This document shows, piece after piece, positions 21,301 to 29,252 of a stretch of 56,123 nt of DNA (positions are counted from its first letter, which is position 1; every line of letters starts with the position of its first letter). Origin of the DNA: an uncultured Saprospiraceae bacterium. Lineage in GTDB: Bacteria; Bacteroidota; Bacteroidia; Chitinophagales; Saprospiraceae. The notes beneath the pieces were generated by a model, which did no database searches, was not told the DNA's origin, and was given only the letters and a program-made list of their open reading frames with translations. The stretch is from NCBI GenBank assembly GCA_937928575.1, contig CALFWW010000036.1:1-56123 (forward strand), in the 5' to 3' direction. A program made the position numbers and the translations under genes.

Positions 21301-24300
21301 CAATTATGTGTCCTGCAGATACCACTATCAATGTTAATAATGGTGTGGGTGCTGTCATCGTGAATGGTATTGCTCCTTCTGGTGCTAGCGACAATTGTGT
21401 GTCCAACCCAGCTACCTATACAATGACCGGTGCGACTTCTAGTTTTGGAAACTTGGATGCAAGTGGAGAAAGTTTTAATGTTGGTATCACAACGGTTACA
21501 TACACGATAACAGATGATAGCGGAAATATTACTTCTTGCTCATTTGATGTTGAAGTAATAGAACTATTCCCACCAGGTACACCAACTTTCACCGTTGAAG
21601 ATAATACGATTGATTGTGGTGCAAATTCGGTAACTGTAAATATTCTGGTGACCGATTTTACCAATATTACTGATTTCCAATACACGATAGAATGGGATGC
21701 TACCCTACTTTCTTTTAATGGAATTCTAGGAAATAATTTACCACCTACTTCTTCATTTGGAACTTCTCAAATTTCGAGTGGTATCTTGACGCACAGTTGG
21801 ATGAGTGGAAACATAAATGGAGAATCATTACCAAACGGAATTATCTATTCTCTTAATTTTAATGTAGTCGGAACTTTCAATGCTTCTGATGTACAGCTGA
21901 CTGGTTCTGTAACGCCAATTGAAGCTAGTGGTCCTGGAGATGTTCCGGTATCTATCAATACAATCGATGGTACCATTAATTTTAATGATAGTGGCGCGCC
22001 CGTATTTACTGGATGCCCTTCAGATATATCAGAGCCAGCGTTGCAAGGAACTTGTCAAACTCCAATTTCATGGGTAGAACCAAGTGTATCTGATGATTGT
22101 TCGATAATTGATTTGGTTCAAACACATATGCCTGGAGATATCTTCCCTGTTGGAACCACCGTTGTTTCTTACACGGCAACAGATGGATTTGGCAATAGTT
22201 CTGTTTGTACGTTTAATGTTACGGTAACAGATAATCAAGCTCCTCAAATTATATGTCCTGGCAATATTGATGCAGATCCAGATCCAAACAATATGCTTTG
22301 TGGCAACTTTGTAACATGGCCTGGTATTATGGTTTCTGACAATTGTGGGAACTCCAGTATTGCTTCAGTTACGAGTACCCACAATAGTGCAGATTTTTTC
22401 CCGATTGGAACTACTTTAGTTACCTACACAGCAACTGATACGGATGGGATGAGTACTTCTTGTTCATTTACAATAACCATTGTTGATGACACGACTCCTG
22501 CAATTACATGTCCTCCAAATATTGAACAAGCCATCGATCCAGGATTGAATGGTGCATTCGTTAGTTGGGATCCAGCAATCGGTAGTGACAACTGTCCATT
22601 TGACTTAACCTGCACTTCTAATTCGGGTGATTTCTTTGCTCCAGGTACGACTGTTGTCATGTGCAATATCATGGATGCCAACGGAAATTCTAATTCATGT
22701 AATTTTACTGTTACTGTAACCGATTGTAATGAACCTGTATTCTCCAACTGTCCTTTTGATATCACCATATCAAATGATCCTGGGTTGTGTGGTGCAGTTG
22801 CGACATGGGATCCAATAGAATTGAATGATGCTTGTGCTGCTTCTGGTTTGAATTGCTCTCATGATCCTGGCGACTTTTTCTCAGTGGGTGTTACTCAGGT
22901 AAATTGCACTGCTCAAGATATTACTGGAAATACCGTTGCTTGTGTATTCACTGTTACAGTTGTAGATGAGGAAGATCCGCTCTTTACAACTTGTCCATCC
23001 GATATAACTGTTGATGCTATGGATTGTACAGCAATCGTTACCTGGCCAACGCCTGAAAACATGGATAATTGTGCTGTCGTGGATACCATTAGTAGTCATA
23101 ATTCTGGCGATGCTTTCCCAATAGGGACCACTCCAGTCAACTATGCAATTCGAGATGCTGAAAATAATATCGATTTTTGCACATTCAATATTACTGTGGA
23201 GGATAATACTGCTCCAGTATTTAATACTTGTCCTGCAGATGTAACTTTGAGTGCCGTCGGTGATGATTGTAATGCAGTGTACACGTGGCCAGACCCGGTA
23301 GTTACTGATAATTGTGCTTTGAGTTCTGTGACCTCTAATTTCAATTCTGGAGATTCATTTGAATTAGGAACGACTCAGGTCACTTATACTGCGACTGATG
23401 CAGCAGGAAATGCAGCGATTTGTTCTTTTAGTGTTACGGTTGAAAATAATATTCCTCCTTCATTATCCTGTAATCAAATTGAAAGAAATGATATGGACGG
23501 TGATTGTAAAGCTTTTGTTACATGGCAAAGTGTTTTGGTAGGTGGCGATTGTAGTAATATCACTTTAATTTGTTCTCAGAATTCTGGAGATGAGTTTGCA
23601 GTAGGAACAACCACCGTGAATTGTACTTTGGAAGATAGTAATGGTGCAATCATAGATGCTTGTAGTTTTGATGTTATTGTAAATGATATCACTCCTCCTG
23701 TTATTACTGGATGTCCGAATAATATAACCATGAATACAGATCCTGGTGTTTGTTCAGCAACTGTGAATTGGTCAGAACCTGACGCGATGGATGGATGTGG
23801 TATCGCTAGTTTCCAATCTAATGGAACCTCTGGAGATGTATTTAATCTGGGCACCAATCCGATTACTTATTTGGCTACGGACAACAATGGACTGACTTCA
23901 ACTTGTACTTTCGATATTAATATAGTTGATGGCGAAGCACCTGTTGTTGCGGATTGTCCAATGGATGTGACGATTGAACCAAACAGTGGACTTTGTGGTG
24001 CGGTATTCAACTTCACGCCTCCAACATTTACAGACAATTGTGATACAGATTTATTAATCACTAACAATATATCTCCGAATGACACATTAAATGTTGGAAC
24101 AACAACAATTACTTATTCAGCTGTTGATGATGATGGTAATGCTACCTCTTGCATATTCGATGTGACTGTAAATGGTGGTATGTCTAATGTTGCAATCATT
24201 GCTTCACCGAATGATTCGCTTTGTTTCGGAACTTCTGTAACATTACTTCCACAGATTGATTTAGCTTCCGTCGATACTTATATTTGGGATGGACCAAATG

Positions 24301-25541
24301 GATTTATTTCTGGATTATCTACACCTACAATTACAGACTTCCAAGCCATTAATGAAGGGGTGTATACCTTGAATGTTCAATATCAAAATGGTTGTACGGG
24401 GATGGGAAGTATTACCTTGACTGGAATCAATGAAAATCCGGTTCAATTTGCAATAAACGTTTCTCCAAGTGATAGTTTGATTTGTGCATTCTCAACTGAA
24501 TCATTGACGTTTACGACAACTTTAGATTCTTCAGAATACACAAACATATTCTGGCAGACGCCTTCTGGTGAAATAATCGACACGACCGTGCTTCAGCTAA
24601 TTGGAGTGGAAAATGCCGATTCTGGAACTTACACTGCATTTGCCGAATCTATTAATGGATGTACCGCTATTGCTACACAAGATGTTTTCATTTCTTTAGT
24701 ACCACCATCACCTACTGTATCGGGTGTTCCTACAAGTAATGCCATCTGCTTGGGTGATAGTTTTACATTGTGTGGTTCTTCCGACGTGCCATTAGGGGCC
24801 GATGGTCATTTTAATTGGGCTTCAGAGCCTCTTGATCCATGTGCAGGATTACCTATTCTAACGGATACGGAGTGTATCGTTGTTACCCCAACTTGTCCTG
24901 GTACTTATATTTACTATACGTCTGTATTGATAGATGGTTGTTTGTCTACTTTAGAACAAAACATTGTTACTGTACTAGGTGCTCCTGCTCCTCAAGATGA
25001 TAGCTACGAAGCTGATTACGAATCAACACTTTTTGATTTTGATGTCACACTAAACGATGGATTAAATGTAGATCCAAGTGTTTATAATGTTGGAATAAAT
25101 ACAGATGTCAGCAATGGTACTTTGACCAATAATGGAGATGGTACTTTTGACTATACTCCTGATCAAGGTTTTGTTGGAATGGATCAATTCATTTATGAAA
25201 TCTGCTACACTGCTTGTGGTGATGATGTGTGTGAATTTGCCATCGTAACCATCAATGTTGTATTTGAAAATGGATGTCCGATAACTACTGTGATTACTCC
25301 AAATGGAGATGGAACCAATGATGCTTTATTTATTCCTTGTGTTACTGGAAATCAGAATCCAAATAATCAATTGGTCATTTTCAATGAATGGGGTGACGAA
25401 GTATATAGAGCTGAACCATATAACAATGATTGGGAAGGCACCTATAATGGGGAGCCTGTTCCAGATGGAACCTATTTTTACATATTCAGGTTAGACGATA
25501 ATTCTGAGCATACAAAAGGGTTCATTACAATTTTAAGATAG
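15303..25541 (+). CDS. Giant T9SS-secreted protein with seven cohesin-like and 23 HYR modules (type B sorting domain)
   Basis: This 3412-aa protein has a clean signal peptide (residues 1-20, ending LSFAQ). Seven cohesin-like modules of about 140 residues start near residues 22, 256, 574, 894, 1296, 1695 and 2091. Each shows the pattern LQFSVNWDxxVLQ, SNGxLTFSWFD, DGTxIFSIDF and TxIEA. They are separated by 1, 2, 2, 3, 3 and 3 HYR modules; nine more HYR modules follow the seventh, up to about residue 2959. Then come three Ig/PKD-like modules (2961-3227), a cadherin-like module (3228-3322, with NNGDGTFDYTPDQGFVG), and a gliding-motility-type (type B) T9SS sorting domain (3323-3412, beginning around ITPNGDGTND). 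It is likely held at the cell surface through the PorP/SprF-like protein encoded 21 bases downstream. Cohesin assignment rests on fold pattern and is not proven. Confidence 0.85.
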   Translation: MFKYFIPLTVALLFCNLSFAQVEVNFPNLSGTCGSTIDIPVTVGNNFTNIIGAQFSVEWDTDVLQYNSESIVALPQIFNFGYQQLSNGRLGFSWFDSNGSGETLMPGDTLFTINFTVLGGGSGTVLNFGNIPTVIEFGEVGGSGALPFTTGAGSFTVQDTFDPTFSQCPGSQTVNAPNGASSAVVNNLTAIATDNCEVNTLTYSLSGATSGTGTDVSGTAFNAGVTTVTYTATDYVGNSNNTCTFDITVNTTGQTPITITATDENVGCTGTSFTLDILADNFTNINVLQFSVNWDQTILQFSNTNNLSSQLFNATFGTSSTGSGILTFSWVDNMGNGEIMPNGSTLFSIDFNVINTFSTTPVTITSNTLGIYAEDTDGNQVTVNSNFGTISATDNTDPVINGCPANATVSATSGLCTGVASWTAPTASDNCSVNMFTNSHNSGDTFPFGNTTVTYTATDPSSNTATCSFIISVVDNEDPTVNCPANVNMTVPQGTMSTVVNGIAPVSSNDNCGVSSTTYTLTGATTNNGINDASGTSFNVGITTLTYTVSDNSGNTGTCTTNVTITENTPPTVDTLTVYVDPFTIECDDTNVSIDIGLDNIEDITKVQFSINWDPAVLQFNGANNLVLPMVFGFGTSQTNAGILTYVWDEISSTPQNYPDSTLIINLDFTLLGSLGTTSAITITNNTTSIEAESSFGLPIPINVEGATFTVDDFTNPTFTSCPASQTITTAPGNCIGFPNWNNAAATDNCDNNVTITGTHDAGDPFNVGVTTVTLTATDDSGNTAPCVFNVTVVENEDPIVNCPANVNMTIPAGSGPTTINNIAPVGSSDNCAVISTTYNLTGATSITGNNDASGNTFNAGITNVTYQVSDASGNTGTCSFNVIINEDTPSTGDTLGIYVNPLVVECDDNNVSIDIGLINVEDLTSLQFTIEWDPAVFQYNNATNLILPPTTNFGLTQTSSGRLTFSWFGGSGVVANYPDSTLIVNLDLTLLAGIGVISSIDITGAVTPIEAGTIGGVPIPVNVFGTGINIVDSTNPTFTFCPSNLQVNSTTDLCSGTTNWQTPTATDNCDTNVAIAGSHNSGDTFPVGTTTVVYTATDNAGNSVNCSFEVEVIDNQNPSITNCPANINIATDTGLCSAVANWTPPIVNDNCPTGATILGTHLPGATFPVGTTTVSYSATDAAGNGALSCNFNINVSDEEDPIINCIQDTTILIPFGTSMTAVSDIAPISFSDNCVNLMETFTLSGATTASGNNDASGSTFNLGTTLVTYTTVDAAGNTGSCSFNVSVFEQNPGGVLTVIAENDTIDCSAQTVTIDFIVEEFTDVGSLQFSVNWDTNVLQYISNTPTTLPPTTGVGVVQSANGIITFSWFDSDGTTETYPDGTVIFSIDFNVIGNLNSNSIIFINNNTTAIEAGTFNGVPISVFTMDGSFVVSDLTPPVVSGCPADFSVSNDVGLCGTNATWTAPTANDVCSNVSTTSTHNPGDFFPVGSTTVTYTFTDDFGNQATCDFVVTVTDNELPLYMNCPANITQTNDPGICAASVFWPTLILNDNCNNAITTSSHSPGFIFPLGTTTVTYTATEPQSNNTANCSFNVTVTDNEDPAIMCMMDTTIIVPFGMTSSIVNTIEPESFIDNCVVNSVSYTLTGATSGSGTNDASGTTFNEGVTLVTYTATDDSGNTASCDFNVTVVEQNPGNTLTIYAENDTLNCDAQFVTIDFNVENFTNIGSLQFSVNWDPNVLQYTGNSLFNLPPNTGIGNTQVANGILTFSWFDTDGSTETFPDGTQILGINFSIIGALNSSSIIFINDNTTAIEASTFNGTQVPVFTTDGSFVLTDLTGPIITGCPADISVSNDAGVCEAVVNWTPPTASDECSTVTTTSSHVPGAVFPVGMNTVTYEFSDQFGNIETCSFTVTITDDEMPVINNCPNDITVNTDQNACDAVVNWTSATATDNCGNVNFNCSNNPGDTFPLGSTFVSCTAADDIGNVALCSFQVTVIDNQDPTIMCPADTTINVNNGVGAVIVNGIAPSGASDNCVSNPATYTMTGATSSFGNLDASGESFNVGITTVTYTITDDSGNITSCSFDVEVIELFPPGTPTFTVEDNTIDCGANSVTVNILVTDFTNITDFQYTIEWDATLLSFNGILGNNLPPTSSFGTSQISSGILTHSWMSGNINGESLPNGIIYSLNFNVVGTFNASDVQLTGSVTPIEASGPGDVPVSINTIDGTINFNDSGAPVFTGCPSDISEPALQGTCQTPISWVEPSVSDDCSIIDLVQTHMPGDIFPVGTTVVSYTATDGFGNSSVCTFNVTVTDNQAPQIICPGNIDADPDPNNMLCGNFVTWPGIMVSDNCGNSSIASVTSTHNSADFFPIGTTLVTYTATDTDGMSTSCSFTITIVDDTTPAITCPPNIEQAIDPGLNGAFVSWDPAIGSDNCPFDLTCTSNSGDFFAPGTTVVMCNIMDANGNSNSCNFTVTVTDCNEPVFSNCPFDITISNDPGLCGAVATWDPIELNDACAASGLNCSHDPGDFFSVGVTQVNCTAQDITGNTVACVFTVTVVDEEDPLFTTCPSDITVDAMDCTAIVTWPTPENMDNCAVVDTISSHNSGDAFPIGTTPVNYAIRDAENNIDFCTFNITVEDNTAPVFNTCPADVTLSAVGDDCNAVYTWPDPVVTDNCALSSVTSNFNSGDSFELGTTQVTYTATDAAGNAAICSFSVTVENNIPPSLSCNQIERNDMDGDCKAFVTWQSVLVGGDCSNITLICSQNSGDEFAVGTTTVNCTLEDSNGAIIDACSFDVIVNDITPPVITGCPNNITMNTDPGVCSATVNWSEPDAMDGCGIASFQSNGTSGDVFNLGTNPITYLATDNNGLTSTCTFDINIVDGEAPVVADCPMDVTIEPNSGLCGAVFNFTPPTFTDNCDTDLLITNNISPNDTLNVGTTTITYSAVDDDGNATSCIFDVTVNGGMSNVAIIASPNDSLCFGTSVTLLPQIDLASVDTYIWDGPNGFISGLSTPTITDFQAINEGVYTLNVQYQNGCTGMGSITLTGINENPVQFAINVSPSDSLICAFSTESLTFTTTLDSSEYTNIFWQTPSGEIIDTTVLQLIGVENADSGTYTAFAESINGCTAIATQDVFISLVPPSPTVSGVPTSNAICLGDSFTLCGSSDVPLGADGHFNWASEPLDPCAGLPILTDTECIVVTPTCPGTYIYYTSVLIDGCLSTLEQNIVTVLGAPAPQDDSYEADYESTLFDFDVTLNDGLNVDPSVYNVGINTDVSNGTLTNNGDGTFDYTPDQGFVGMDQFIYEICYTACGDDVCEFAIVTINVVFENGCPITTVITPNGDGTNDALFIPCVTGNQNPNNQLVIFNEWGDEVYRAEPYNNDWEGTYNGEPVPDGTYFYIFRLDDNSEHTKGFITILR

Positions 25542-25562
25542 AATTTAAAAAAAGAATTTAAG

Positions 25563-26513
25563 ATGAAAAATATTTTTCTCCTTATTATGTTGCTCTTACC
25601 TGCTTGCTTTTTGAGTGCGCAACAAGAGAGTCAGTTTACACAATTTTATTATAACAAGATGCACCTCAATCCAGGTTATGCTGGGACGAGAGGACTTGCT
25701 TCGGTTACTGCATTATATCGTAATCAGTGGTTGGGCTTTGAAGGTGCACCTATTTCGAAAGTAATCACTTTTGATACACCAATGGCTGGTGGAAGAGCTG
25801 GCTTAGGGGCCAACTTATCACAACATACTGTTGGGATTTTCAATAATTTTTATGGAACACTTGCCTACAATTACAACATTCCAATTCAGGAAGATGTCAA
25901 CTTTAGAATAGGATTGCAAGGGGTCGTTCGATATTTCACAATTGATTTTTCTGATCCAACCGTCGTTACTCAACTCCCAATTGCACAGGATAATTCTTTG
26001 CGTCCAGGTGAGGAGAATCAGACAAAAGGAGATGTTGGAATCGGAGCTTATCTAGATGTGAAAGACTTTTACATTGGAATTTCTGTTCCTCATTTATTGA
26101 AGAATGAAATCACTTTCAATAATGATCCAGTAATTACGGAAGTTGCTACTGAGCTTCCTCATATCTACGGGATGGCTGGAGCTTTAATTCCGTTTTCTGA
26201 AAAGTTTGCAATTCGTCCATCTGTGTTAGTTAAATATGTAAATAATGCACCATTGGACATGGACATCAACTTAAGTGGTGTTTTCAATTATGCGTTTATT
26301 GCTGGAGTTGCCTATCGTTTGGGTGGTTCTGGTAGCGGAGAATCCATTGATTTCAACTTATTTTATCAATTTGATAAATTTGGCATAGGTGTGGCGTATG
26401 ATTATACTTTGTCCGACCTCCAAGATTATAACAATGGAAGTATTGAGGCGTTAATAAGATATGATTTCAAGAAAGAGAAAGAGAACATGGCCAACCCAAG
26501 ATTCTTCTTTTAA
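25563..26513 (+). CDS. PorP/SprF-family type IX secretion outer-membrane protein
   Basis: This 316-aa protein has a signal peptide (cleavage near FLSAQ) followed by the family opening QESQFTQFYYNKMHLNPGYAGTRG, then repeated beta-strands ending in an aromatic-rich C-terminus (NPRFFF). The family forms 14-stranded outer-membrane barrels. SprF of Flavobacterium is needed for export of the adhesin SprB, and PorP-like proteins are often encoded beside proteins with type B sorting domains. That is exactly the context here: 21 bases after the 3412-aa type B protein. It is therefore the probable dedicated anchor or export partner of that protein, not necessarily the core T9SS PorP. Confidence 0.92.
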   Translation: MKNIFLLIMLLLPACFLSAQQESQFTQFYYNKMHLNPGYAGTRGLASVTALYRNQWLGFEGAPISKVITFDTPMAGGRAGLGANLSQHTVGIFNNFYGTLAYNYNIPIQEDVNFRIGLQGVVRYFTIDFSDPTVVTQLPIAQDNSLRPGEENQTKGDVGIGAYLDVKDFYIGISVPHLLKNEITFNNDPVITEVATELPHIYGMAGALIPFSEKFAIRPSVLVKYVNNAPLDMDINLSGVFNYAFIAGVAYRLGGSGSGESIDFNLFYQFDKFGIGVAYDYTLSDLQDYNNGSIEALIRYDFKKEKENMANPRFFF

Positions 26514-26545
26514 TCGATCCATTGAACTATTAAAATTTTCCAAAA

Positions 26546-28918
26546 ATGACTTTTAAAAATAGCATCATTTTTTGCTCTCTGTTCTTATTCGCAACTACTG
26601 CTTTTTGTCAAGAACTTGAAATGATTGACGAAAGTGCAAAAGAATGGGATGTATTTATTAATAATGAAGCAACCATCAATTCTGAATTTTTAGAATTCAG
26701 TCCAGCATTTCATGAAGACGGTATTGTATTTGTCACTACCAAACCCGCTTCTAATAAATTTAAAGTATTGGACAAGCGTATCAATAAAAATATCATGTCT
26801 ACTTTCCAAAGTCAACGTGATGAAGATGGAACCTTGAAAGAACCAATACCTTTTGCTGAGCAGTTGATGACTACGGTGCACGAAGGACCCATGACTTTTG
26901 ATAAAACGGGTAGTACCATGTACTTCACTCGTAATGATTACATCAAAGGAAAAATTGGACGTGCAAAGAAAGACGGAATCATGAAATTGAAAATTTATTC
27001 TGCTCAGAAAAATGGAAATGCATGGATAAATGAACAAGAACTTTCTTTCAATAGTAGCGAATACAACACAACACACCCGTCAATTGGTGTTGATGATGAC
27101 ATACTTTATTTCTCCTCTGACCGTCCAGGTGGTTTTGGTGGGATGGACCTATACTATTCCCTGAAAGAATCTAAAGGATGGGGAAAACCAATCAATTTAG
27201 GTCCTAATGTAAATACAGAAAAAGATGAGATCTTCCCTTACATACATGCAAGTGGCATTTTGTTTTTTGCTTCTGATGGTCATTTAGGAGAAGGAAATTT
27301 AGATATCTTTTATTCCAATTTAATTGATTCTGTCTGGGTGAGTCCTGAAAATGTAGGGACCCCGTACAATTCCCCTAGTGATGATTTGGGTTTTATTATT
27401 GACCGTGACAAAAAGAATGGATACTTCTCTTCCAATCGGGAAGAAGGAAAAGGCGAAGATGATATATATAGTTTTTTCATGACTGGTAATACAGAGAAAT
27501 TTGGAATCATTGATGGTGGAGTTCCAGAAAAGAAAATGTGGGTGCAAGTTATTGACAGAAAAACCAACAAAGTAATTCCGGAAGCAAAAATAATTGCCAT
27601 GGATATGGAAGGGCTCTCTATCACGACGGATGAAAAAGGAAATGAAATCATTTTGAGTGGTGATGAAACTTTGACATTATCTTCTGAAGTTCCACCTAAT
27701 AATACCATCAATGGTCAAAGTGATTTTAATGGAAAATTTCCTATTAAGTTGAAAGATGGAGAATATCTATTAAATATTTCAAAAGAAGGATACACTTCTC
27801 AACAATTGACTTTAAATACAGTCGGTTTAGATGCTGAAGAAATTGTTGTTTACTTAGAAGAACCTATCGATTGTATTTCATTAAACGGAACATTATTAGA
27901 TGAAGCCAATCAAGCTACTCTTTCCGGTGCTACTGTTCTTATCACAAATCCAAATGGTGAAAAATATGAATTAACTTCTGATACCCAAGGTAAATTTGAA
28001 TCTTGCTTGAAGCCAGGAAAAAAATATGATGTAAAAATTATCAACAATGGAAAAGAAGTAACTCGTTCTTCTATCTCAACAGAAAATCAAACTGGAGATG
28101 CACCCATTAATGTAACTTTTGATGTGCCTGGTGAAACTAAAATCACCTCCTCCCCGAGTGTTCGTAACACGTTGACTACGGGTACTCGTATTGAGTTGAC
28201 GGATATTTATTACAACTTCAACGATTCTAATTTACGTCCAGATGCCACCCAATCACTGGATGCATTGGTGTCTATTTTGAGACAATATCCAGACATAGAA
28301 ATCGAATTGGCTACTCACACAGATTCAAGAGGAGGATCTAGATACAACAAAAAATTATCTCAAAAACGTGCTGAGAATGTTGTTCAGTATTTAGTGAATC
28401 AGGGTATCGAATCCTATCGATTAAAGCCAGTTGGTTACGGAGAAGAAGTCATCAGAAACCATTGTACCGATGGTGTTACCTGTAATGAAAATGAACATCA
28501 ATACAATCGTCGTACTGAAGTCAAAGTCACTAAAAGTAATGCCGGTGTAAGTGTTGTGAATGTCAATAATACCGCACCAATTTCATTGAATGATATCAAC
28601 AACAATTTCGGCGAACCGAGTGCTCCAATTTATACTGGTAATTCAAATACAAATCCTTCTTCTGATATTATTTATGATCGGACAAATATCGGAAGTCCCT
28701 ATTTACTAGTTGCTGGTTCATTTAGAAATAGATCTAATGCGGAGAAGCGCTTAACTCAAATCAGAAATTGGGGATATGGAAGTGCTCAATTTTACAACAT
28801 TATAGATGGATTGATCACAGTTGGTGTTCAAGAATTTAGCTCCAAGTCTAGTGGTAATCAAGTGAAGGAAGAGTTGAGTACTCGTGGAATGAAATCTTTT
28901 CTGAAACGAATGAATTAA
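26546..28918 (+). CDS. OmpA-family protein with PD40 propeller and C-terminal SPOR domain
   Basis: This 790-aa envelope protein has a signal peptide (to about residue 21). PD40/WD40-like propeller blades span roughly 45-310, with repeats such as YFSSDRPGGFGGMDLYYS. One or two carboxypeptidase-regulatory-like beta domains follow (about 325-540), then an OmpA peptidoglycan-binding domain (about 547-665, with THTDSRGGSRYN and LSQKRAENV) and a SPOR domain (about 711-790, starting YLLVAGSFRNRSNAE). Without the SPOR domain it resembles PorE-type proteins that link T9SS components to peptidoglycan; the usual N-terminal TPR part is absent. It follows the PorP/SprF gene by 32 bases. It likely ties the outer-membrane complex to the cell wall, and the SPOR domain suggests an affinity for denuded septal glycan. 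Confidence 0.9.
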   Translation: MTFKNSIIFCSLFLFATTAFCQELEMIDESAKEWDVFINNEATINSEFLEFSPAFHEDGIVFVTTKPASNKFKVLDKRINKNIMSTFQSQRDEDGTLKEPIPFAEQLMTTVHEGPMTFDKTGSTMYFTRNDYIKGKIGRAKKDGIMKLKIYSAQKNGNAWINEQELSFNSSEYNTTHPSIGVDDDILYFSSDRPGGFGGMDLYYSLKESKGWGKPINLGPNVNTEKDEIFPYIHASGILFFASDGHLGEGNLDIFYSNLIDSVWVSPENVGTPYNSPSDDLGFIIDRDKKNGYFSSNREEGKGEDDIYSFFMTGNTEKFGIIDGGVPEKKMWVQVIDRKTNKVIPEAKIIAMDMEGLSITTDEKGNEIILSGDETLTLSSEVPPNNTINGQSDFNGKFPIKLKDGEYLLNISKEGYTSQQLTLNTVGLDAEEIVVYLEEPIDCISLNGTLLDEANQATLSGATVLITNPNGEKYELTSDTQGKFESCLKPGKKYDVKIINNGKEVTRSSISTENQTGDAPINVTFDVPGETKITSSPSVRNTLTTGTRIELTDIYYNFNDSNLRPDATQSLDALVSILRQYPDIEIELATHTDSRGGSRYNKKLSQKRAENVVQYLVNQGIESYRLKPVGYGEEVIRNHCTDGVTCNENEHQYNRRTEVKVTKSNAGVSVVNVNNTAPISLNDINNNFGEPSAPIYTGNSNTNPSSDIIYDRTNIGSPYLLVAGSFRNRSNAEKRLTQIRNWGYGSAQFYNIIDGLITVGVQEFSSKSSGNQVKEELSTRGMKSFLKRMN

Positions 28919-28940
28919 TCGCAAATAAATAACAATATAA

Positions 28941-28977
28941 AAGCGGCTATTCTGATTTGGGATAGCCGCTTTTTTTC
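28941..28977 (+). terminator. Strong intrinsic terminator of the surface-protein operon
   Basis: A perfect 10-bp stem (AAGCGGCTAT at 28941-28950 with ATAGCCGCTT at 28962-28971) and an 11-base loop are followed by a run of T. It lies 22 bases after the OmpA/SPOR gene and is the clearest terminator in the window. Confidence 0.92.
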
Positions 28978-29252
28978 TGCTTTCATAAATTTCTGAAATA
29001 GGAAAGAGCGTAATTGAGATTCATCTATGGAGTTATACAAATAATACTCTATTCTTTTTTGTCAATTGAAAAAAGAAAAAGAAATAGATTCCTTGAAAAT
29101 CAAAAATTGACATTGAATGTAATAGATAATTATTTTGCTTTCTCCTCAATCCTTAACTTCTTAATATTCCTCTCCATCAATCGCCCAGCATTTATCATAA
29201 ATTGAACAGCTACTTGATACAGATTTTACGGCTGCAGTATACTCCATTATAC
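28978..29252. other. Intergenic stretch without a supported gene
   Basis: Between the terminator and the glyoxalase-like remnant I see only AT-rich sequence. A 63-codon plus-strand frame at 29014-29205 has low complexity and no motif. Confidence 0.5.

Noticed and set aside
7782..24085. Many long antisense frames inside the giant repeat genes
   Set aside because: They arise because the Thr/Asn/Asp/Val-rich repeats give stop-poor complementary strands. Their translations repeat with the sense modules and have no independent motifs.
15303..25541. CRISPR-like or tandem DNA repeat interpretation of the giant gene
   Set aside because: Repeats exist at the protein level and keep one open frame; DNA identity between units is moderate, and there is no short direct-repeat/spacer pattern.
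29014..29205. 63-codon plus-strand frame after the terminator
   Set aside because: Low-complexity, Phe/Ile/Lys-rich translation of AT-rich spacer, with no leader or homology signal.
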